Below, piece by piece: positions 60,344 to 64,000 of a stretch of 64,000 bases of DNA. Origin of the DNA: Sphaerisporangium sp039871875. GTDB taxonomy: Bacteria > Actinomycetota > Actinomycetes > Streptosporangiales > Streptosporangiaceae. Made by a program: the position numbers and the translations under genes. The notes under the pieces were generated by a model. That model had not been told where the DNA came from and made no database searches. It saw only the letters and a program-made list of their open reading frames with translations. Location of the stretch: positions 34,988 to 98,987 of the forward strand of contig NZ_JBDPMD010000033.1 of the NCBI RefSeq assembly GCF_039871875.1, in the 5' to 3' direction. Every line of letters begins with the position of its first letter. Positions within the stretch are counted from its first letter, which is position 1.

Positions 60344-60480
60344 TGACGGACCGTTCCCGTGCCGTGCCTGCTGGTGCGTGACGGAATGTTCCCGTGTCGT
60401 GCCGCTTGTGTGTGACGGACTGTTCCCTGGCCGTGCCCGCCTGTGCGTGACGGGCCGCTCCGGGCCGGGTGCTCATGCGC
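60344..60480. repeat. 35-bp repeats between ftsZ and yggS
   Basis: The core TGACGG(A/G)-(C/A)-(C/T)GTTCC starts at 60344, 60379, 60413 and 60448, a period of 34-35 bp. The stretch 60284-60606 has no other recognisable feature. In many actinomycetes a laccase-domain gene (pgeF, YlmD-like) lies at this point; it is absent here. Confidence 0.85.
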
Positions 60481-60606
60481 GGCCGCCCCGAGGGCCGGGC
60501 CAGTCCGGCGCGGCGGGTGACCCCGTGGCGGGAGGGCGCGTGGGCGTCCCGTTACGCTGGGGCCCGCTATGGGCGTTCTCGACATCACGAAGTGGGCGGG
60601 CCCCAC

Positions 60607-61317
60607 GTGACCAATGTGAGCACCGGGCGACGCGAGGAGATCGCGGCGGGCCTGGCACGGGTGGAGCGGCGGATCGCCGAGGCGTGCGCCGCCGCCGGGC
60701 GGGCGCGTGACGAGGTGACGCTGATCGCGGTGAGCAAGACGTACCCGGCCTCCGACGTGCGTCTTCTCAGCGGGCTCGGGGTGCGCGACATCGGGGAGAA
60801 CCGCGACCAGGAGGCCGCGGCCAAGGCGGGGGAGTGCGCGGACCTGCCGGTGCGGTGGCACTTCATCGGGCAGCTCCAGACCAACAAGGTCCGCTCGGTG
60901 GTGTCCTACGCCGACGTGATCCACTCGGTGGACCGCCCGAGGCTCGCCGCCGCGCTCGGCCGGGCGGCCGTCGCGGCCGGGCGGCGGGTCACGTGCCTGG
61001 TCCAGGTGGCCCTGGACGACGACCCCGGCCGCGGCGGCGTGACGCCGGAGGCCGTGCCCGCGCTGGCGGACGCCGTCGCGGGGGAGGAGGGCCTTGAGCT
61101 CGGCGGCGTCATGGCGGTGGCACCCCTCGGCGCCGACCCCGCCCCGGCCTTCGCCCGGCTGCGCGAGGTGGCGGAGGCCCTGCGCGGGGCGCACCCCGGG
61201 GCGGTGATGATTTCAGCGGGAATGAGCGGGGATCTGGCGGAAGCGGTGGCACACGGCGCGACACATGTGCGCGTCGGTACGGCGTTGCTCGGCCGCCGGA
61301 CGCCCTTCGTCAGGTAA
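60607..61317 (+). CDS. yggS: YggS-family PLP homeostasis protein
   Basis: The 236-residue protein starts at GTG 60607, with GTG 60616 possible. It has the PLP-binding lysine in LIAVSKTYPASDV, then GENRDQEAAAKAG, the hallmark WHFIGQLQTNKVRSV and SAGMSGDLAEAV near the end. Such proteins bind pyridoxal phosphate and balance B6 and amino acids. The gene lies between ftsZ and sepF in Gram-positive dcw clusters; no division role is proven. Confidence 0.93.
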   Translation: MTNVSTGRREEIAAGLARVERRIAEACAAAGRARDEVTLIAVSKTYPASDVRLLSGLGVRDIGENRDQEAAAKAGECADLPVRWHFIGQLQTNKVRSVVSYADVIHSVDRPRLAAALGRAAVAAGRRVTCLVQVALDDDPGRGGVTPEAVPALADAVAGEEGLELGGVMAVAPLGADPAPAFARLREVAEALRGAHPGAVMISAGMSGDLAEAVAHGATHVRVGTALLGRRTPFVR

Positions 61318-61423
61318 TGTCCCCCCGAGTGGACCTTGATGTCCATGTATCCGAGCAGAGGTCGACAGCGGTGCCTTAGGTTGCCTTGGGTGCGGCGACC
61401 ATGAGCAGGAGGACGACGGAGCG

Positions 61424-61930
61424 ATGGCCGGCGCGATGCGCAAGATGGCGGTCTACCTCGGTCTCGTGGAGGACGACCGCTACCCGGACTACGTCGGCTA
61501 CGCCGACGACGAGGATTACCCCGACGACTACTCCGACCGCCGCCGCGACGAGCGCGGCCCCGGCGCGCCGCAGGACGGCCCGGAGGAGGTCGAGAGCCCG
61601 GTGCCCGCCCCCCGGTCAGGGGCGGCCGTCGTCGAGCGCCGTACGACGGATCTGGCGAGGATCACGACGCTTCACCCGCGTACGTACAACGAGGCTCGGA
61701 CGATCGGGGAGCACTTCCGCGAAGGCACTCCTGTCATCATGAATCTGACAGAGATGGTCGACAGCGACGCGAAGCGGCTGGTTGATTTCGCGGCAGGTCT
61801 GGTCTTTGGCCTACATGGCAGCATTGAACGTGTTACCAACAAGGTGTTCCTGTTGTCCCCAGCCAATGTCGAGGTGACCGCCGAGGACAAGGCCCGAATC
61901 GCGGAACGCGGGTTCTTCAACCAGAGCTAG
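61424..61930 (+). CDS. sepF: Cell division protein SepF
   Basis: The 168-residue protein starts at ATG 61424. An N-terminal membrane-binding amphipathic helix (MRKMAVYLGLVEDDRY) is followed by an acidic linker, then the SepF core (RITTLHPRTYNEARTIGEHF, VIMNLTEMVDSDAKRLVDFA, GLHGSIERVTNKVFLL). SepF polymerises and tethers FtsZ to the membrane through the FtsZ C-terminal peptide. It lies 107 bp after yggS on the same strand and is followed by yggT. Confidence 0.95.
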   Translation: MAGAMRKMAVYLGLVEDDRYPDYVGYADDEDYPDDYSDRRRDERGPGAPQDGPEEVESPVPAPRSGAAVVERRTTDLARITTLHPRTYNEARTIGEHFREGTPVIMNLTEMVDSDAKRLVDFAAGLVFGLHGSIERVTNKVFLLSPANVEVTAEDKARIAERGFFNQS

Positions 61931-62012
61931 AGTTCCATCATGAACAGTGAACGGCCACACCTGGCCCGTCCGGACCGAGGCAGGTACGTCGGTGGGGAGG
62001 CGGGGCGCGACC

Positions 62013-62300
62013 GTGGGGATCATTAGTGACATCCTCGTCGGGTTCCTGGCGATCTACCTCGTGCTGCTGATCGGCAGAATGATCTTTGAGACGGTGCAGG
62101 CGTTCGCGCGCTCCTGGCGCCCCACCGGGGCTGTCCTGGTGCTCGCGGAGGCCACGTACACGGCGACCGATCCACCTCTCAAGTTCCTCCGCCGTTTCAT
62201 TCCGCCCCTCCGGTTGGGTACGGTGGCCTTTGACCTAAGCTTCACAGTGCTGTTCATTGTGGTCTTGGTCATGATCAACATTGTGTCCGCGCTTCGTTAG
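62013..62300 (+). CDS. yggT: YggT-family small membrane protein
   Basis: The 95-residue protein starts at GTG 62013, giving the family start VGIISDILVGFLAIYLVLLIGRMIF. There are two or three membrane segments, with RRFIPPLRLGTVAFDLSF in the conserved loop. YggT proteins occur between sepF and divIVA across Gram-positives; function is unknown but likely linked to division or envelope. A GTG 21 nt earlier is an alternative. Confidence 0.9.
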   Translation: MGIISDILVGFLAIYLVLLIGRMIFETVQAFARSWRPTGAVLVLAEATYTATDPPLKFLRRFIPPLRLGTVAFDLSFTVLFIVVLVMINIVSALR

Positions 62301-62349
62301 ATCGGGTACCGTCCTCCGGACAGACTCCGAGCGCGCCAAGGAGACCGAA

Positions 62350-63222
62350 ATGCCGCTGACGCCCGCTGATGTGCGGAACAAGCAATTCAGTACCACCCGG
62401 CTGCGGCCGGGGTACGACGAGGAAGAGGTCGACGCCTTCCTCGACGAGGTGGAGGCCGAGCTCGACCGCCTCATCCAGGAGAACGAGGAGCTGCGTGCCA
62501 AGCTGACGGAGTGCCTGCGCGGCAAGGTTCCCGGTGGCATGGGCATGGCGATGGCACCCGCGCCGGTCGCCGAGCCCAAGCCCGAGATGATGATGCCGCA
62601 GCCGGAGCCCATGAAGCCGCAGGAGCCGATCAGGCCCGAGCCGGTGCCGGTCGGGATGGGGATGCCTCCCGCCGAGGACAACATGGACACCGCCGCCCGT
62701 GTGCTCGCGCTCGCCCAGCAGACCGCCGACCAGGCCATCGCCGACGCGCGCCGCGAGGCCGACGAGACGGTCACCCGGGCCCGCCGCGAGGCCGACGAGA
62801 TCCTCGGCAAGGCCCGCCGCCAGGCCGAGCAGATCATCGGCGACGCGCGCGGCCGCGCCGAGACGCTGGAGCGCGACGCCCAGGAGCGGCACCGCCAGGC
62901 GATGGGCTCCCTCGTGCAGACCCGTGACGAGCTGGAGCGCAAGGTCGACGAGCTGCGCAGCTTCGAGCGTGAGTACCGCAGCAGGCTGAAGCTGTACCTG
63001 GAGAACCAGCTCGCCGAGCTGAACGTCGCGGCCGAGGGCAGCGGCGGGTTCCCCGTGGTCGGCGGCCAGATGGGCGGCGCACCCGCCATGTCCCACGCCG
63101 GCGCCCCCGGTGGCCCGCAGCAGATCCCGGGCGGGCAGAACAACCCGTTCGGCGCTCCCGAGCCCGCGCCGCACTCCGGTGCGTTCCAGGGTGTCGACGG
63201 GCCGCACAACGACCGGCGTTAA
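62350..63222 (+). CDS. divIVA: Polar growth protein DivIVA (Wag31)
   Basis: The 290-residue coiled-coil protein starts at ATG 62350 with AAGGAGA upstream. The conserved N-terminal lipid-binding part reads LTPADVRNKQFSTTRLRPGY, with FLDEVEAELDRL as the start of a coil. A Pro/Met-rich linker follows, then a long coiled coil (about 140-235, many ARREADE repeats) and a Gly/Pro-rich end. In actinomycetes DivIVA marks hyphal or cell poles and recruits the wall synthesis machinery. It closes the dcw cluster. Confidence 0.95.
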   Translation: MPLTPADVRNKQFSTTRLRPGYDEEEVDAFLDEVEAELDRLIQENEELRAKLTECLRGKVPGGMGMAMAPAPVAEPKPEMMMPQPEPMKPQEPIRPEPVPVGMGMPPAEDNMDTAARVLALAQQTADQAIADARREADETVTRARREADEILGKARRQAEQIIGDARGRAETLERDAQERHRQAMGSLVQTRDELERKVDELRSFEREYRSRLKLYLENQLAELNVAAEGSGGFPVVGGQMGGAPAMSHAGAPGGPQQIPGGQNNPFGAPEPAPHSGAFQGVDGPHNDRR

Positions 63223-63267
63223 GGTAAAGGTCAAGGGTTTCCGCCAACCCGTGACTGGGAGTTTTCC

Positions 63268-64000
63268 GTGATCTACCTCAGCGCCATTCTGGTCGTCCTC
63301 GCCTTCGGCCTCCTGGTCGCGGGCGTGGTGACCGGAACAGCGGTCCTGGTCATGTGGTCGATCGTGGTCAGCGTGCTGTCCGCGGTCTTCCTGATGATCG
63401 GGGCGCTGCTGCGACGCCACCAGCTGTTCCCCTCCGGCGGCACGAAGGCGGCCATGGTGCCGCCGCCGATGCCTCCGGTCGGTGCCGGCGTCGGCGGTGG
63501 CGCGATGGCCAGGCCCGGCGCCATGGCCGCCGCGGCCGCTCCCGCTCGCGGTGCATCCCCCACCCTGACCCGGCCCGTGCACCCGCCCGCGGCGGCCCAC
63601 CCCGCCACGGCGCGCCCCACGGCCGCGCAGGGCCCGAGTCGGGCGTTCACCGCGCCCGGCGGGCCACGTCCGCCCGCCGGAGCCCGGCCGTCCCCGGACA
63701 CCATCGTGCTGGTCATCCCCGGCCGCAGGCGTTTCCACCTGCCCGGGTGCCGCCAGCTCGCCGGGCGTGAGCACGAGGAGCTCACCTACGAGGAGGCACG
63801 CGAGGAAGGCTTCTCGGCCTGCACCACCTGCCTCCCCACGACGACCGCGGCCGACCCCGCGGCCCGCCCCCCTCTCTCCGGCTCCGCCGCCCGCCTCACC
63901 CCCGAGCAGCCGGCCCGCCCCTCGCACGACCCCGCCACCCGCGCCGAGCCGTCCCCCCGCCCGCTCGCCCCGGCGTTCCCCCCCGGCCCCCCCACCCCCC
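63268..64000 (+). CDS. Membrane protein with a C-terminal metal-site motif, partial
   Basis: A frame from GTG 63268 (GGGAG about 7 nt upstream) stays open to the window end. It begins with two membrane segments (about residues 3-22 and 28-48), then a long Ala/Pro/Gly linker, then a compact region: DTIVLVIPGRRRFHLPGC, followed by LTYEEAREEGFSACTTCLP. The HLPGC and CTTC pair suggests a small metal-binding fold of His/Cys ligands. The function is unknown; the protein is conserved after divIVA in related actinomycetes as far as I recall, which is not testable here. The stop lies beyond the window. Confidence 0.7.
   Translation, partial: MIYLSAILVVLAFGLLVAGVVTGTAVLVMWSIVVSVLSAVFLMIGALLRRHQLFPSGGTKAAMVPPPMPPVGAGVGGGAMARPGAMAAAAAPARGASPTLTRPVHPPAAAHPATARPTAAQGPSRAFTAPGGPRPPAGARPSPDTIVLVIPGRRRFHLPGCRQLAGREHEELTYEEAREEGFSACTTCLPTTTAADPAARPPLSGSAARLTPEQPARPSHDPATRAEPSPRPLAPAFPPGPPTP

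Overview
The window is chromosomal DNA of a very GC-rich filamentous actinomycete. The base composition, frequent GTG starts and ATGA/GTGA gene overlaps, the actinobacterial division and cell-wall cluster, the helix-turn-helix/DUF397 pair, an F420-type oxidoreductase, and a PnuC-family ribM in a riboflavin operon all point that way. A member of Streptosporangiales is my guess; this is inference, because there is no rRNA gene here to test it. MurE carries the DNPR motif of meso-diaminopimelate-adding enzymes, so a meso-DAP peptidoglycan is expected. Layout, left part: (1) 1-5.7 kb, the end of a fatty acyl-AMP ligase and a type I polyketide synthase with no visible ACP. (2) 5.8-8.1 kb, a two-gene ABC exporter divergent from its TetR regulator across a 12+12 bp inverted repeat. 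(3) 8.1-10.3 kb, an AbaA/WhiJ-like regulatory trio: a frameshifted anti-sigma-type ATPase, a helix-turn-helix DUF5753 protein and a DUF397 protein. (4) 10.4-18.1 kb, rpe, an SDR oxidoreductase and an oppCABDF peptide importer. (5) 18.5-22.5 kb, an FMN-riboswitch operon ribE-ribM-ribBA-ribH and a PH-domain protein. (6) 22.5-28.9 kb, repeat arrays around a molybdenum-hydroxylase maturation set (CoxD-like ATPase, CoxE, XdhC, MocA). (7) 28.9-32.3 kb, an LLM oxidoreductase and a divergent TetR/MFS drug-efflux pair. Right part: (8) 32.4-37.1 kb, an M24 peptidase, efp, nusB, a methyltransferase, SOS-controlled dinB and DUF3040. (9) 37.4-42.2 kb, a MoxR-DUF58-transglutaminase operon on the minus strand. 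(10) 42.7-64 kb, the dcw cluster mraZ-rsmH-ftsL-ftsI-murE-murF-mraY-murD-ftsW-murG-murC-ftsQ-ftsZ-yggS-sepF-yggT-divIVA, followed by a membrane protein cut by the window edge. The dcw genes make peptidoglycan precursors up to lipid II (MurC-F, MraY, MurG), build the septal synthase (FtsW/FtsI with FtsL/FtsQ), position the Z-ring (FtsZ/SepF) and direct polar growth (DivIVA). The most unusual property is how many tandem repeat arrays (minisatellites) the window holds, at least eleven at separate loci. They lie inside otherwise conserved genes (the PKS three times, ribBA, mocA, ftsL, ftsI) and in five intergenic stretches. Units inside genes are always a multiple of 3 bp. FtsI has gained an N-terminal extension of about 365 residues made mostly of such repeats.
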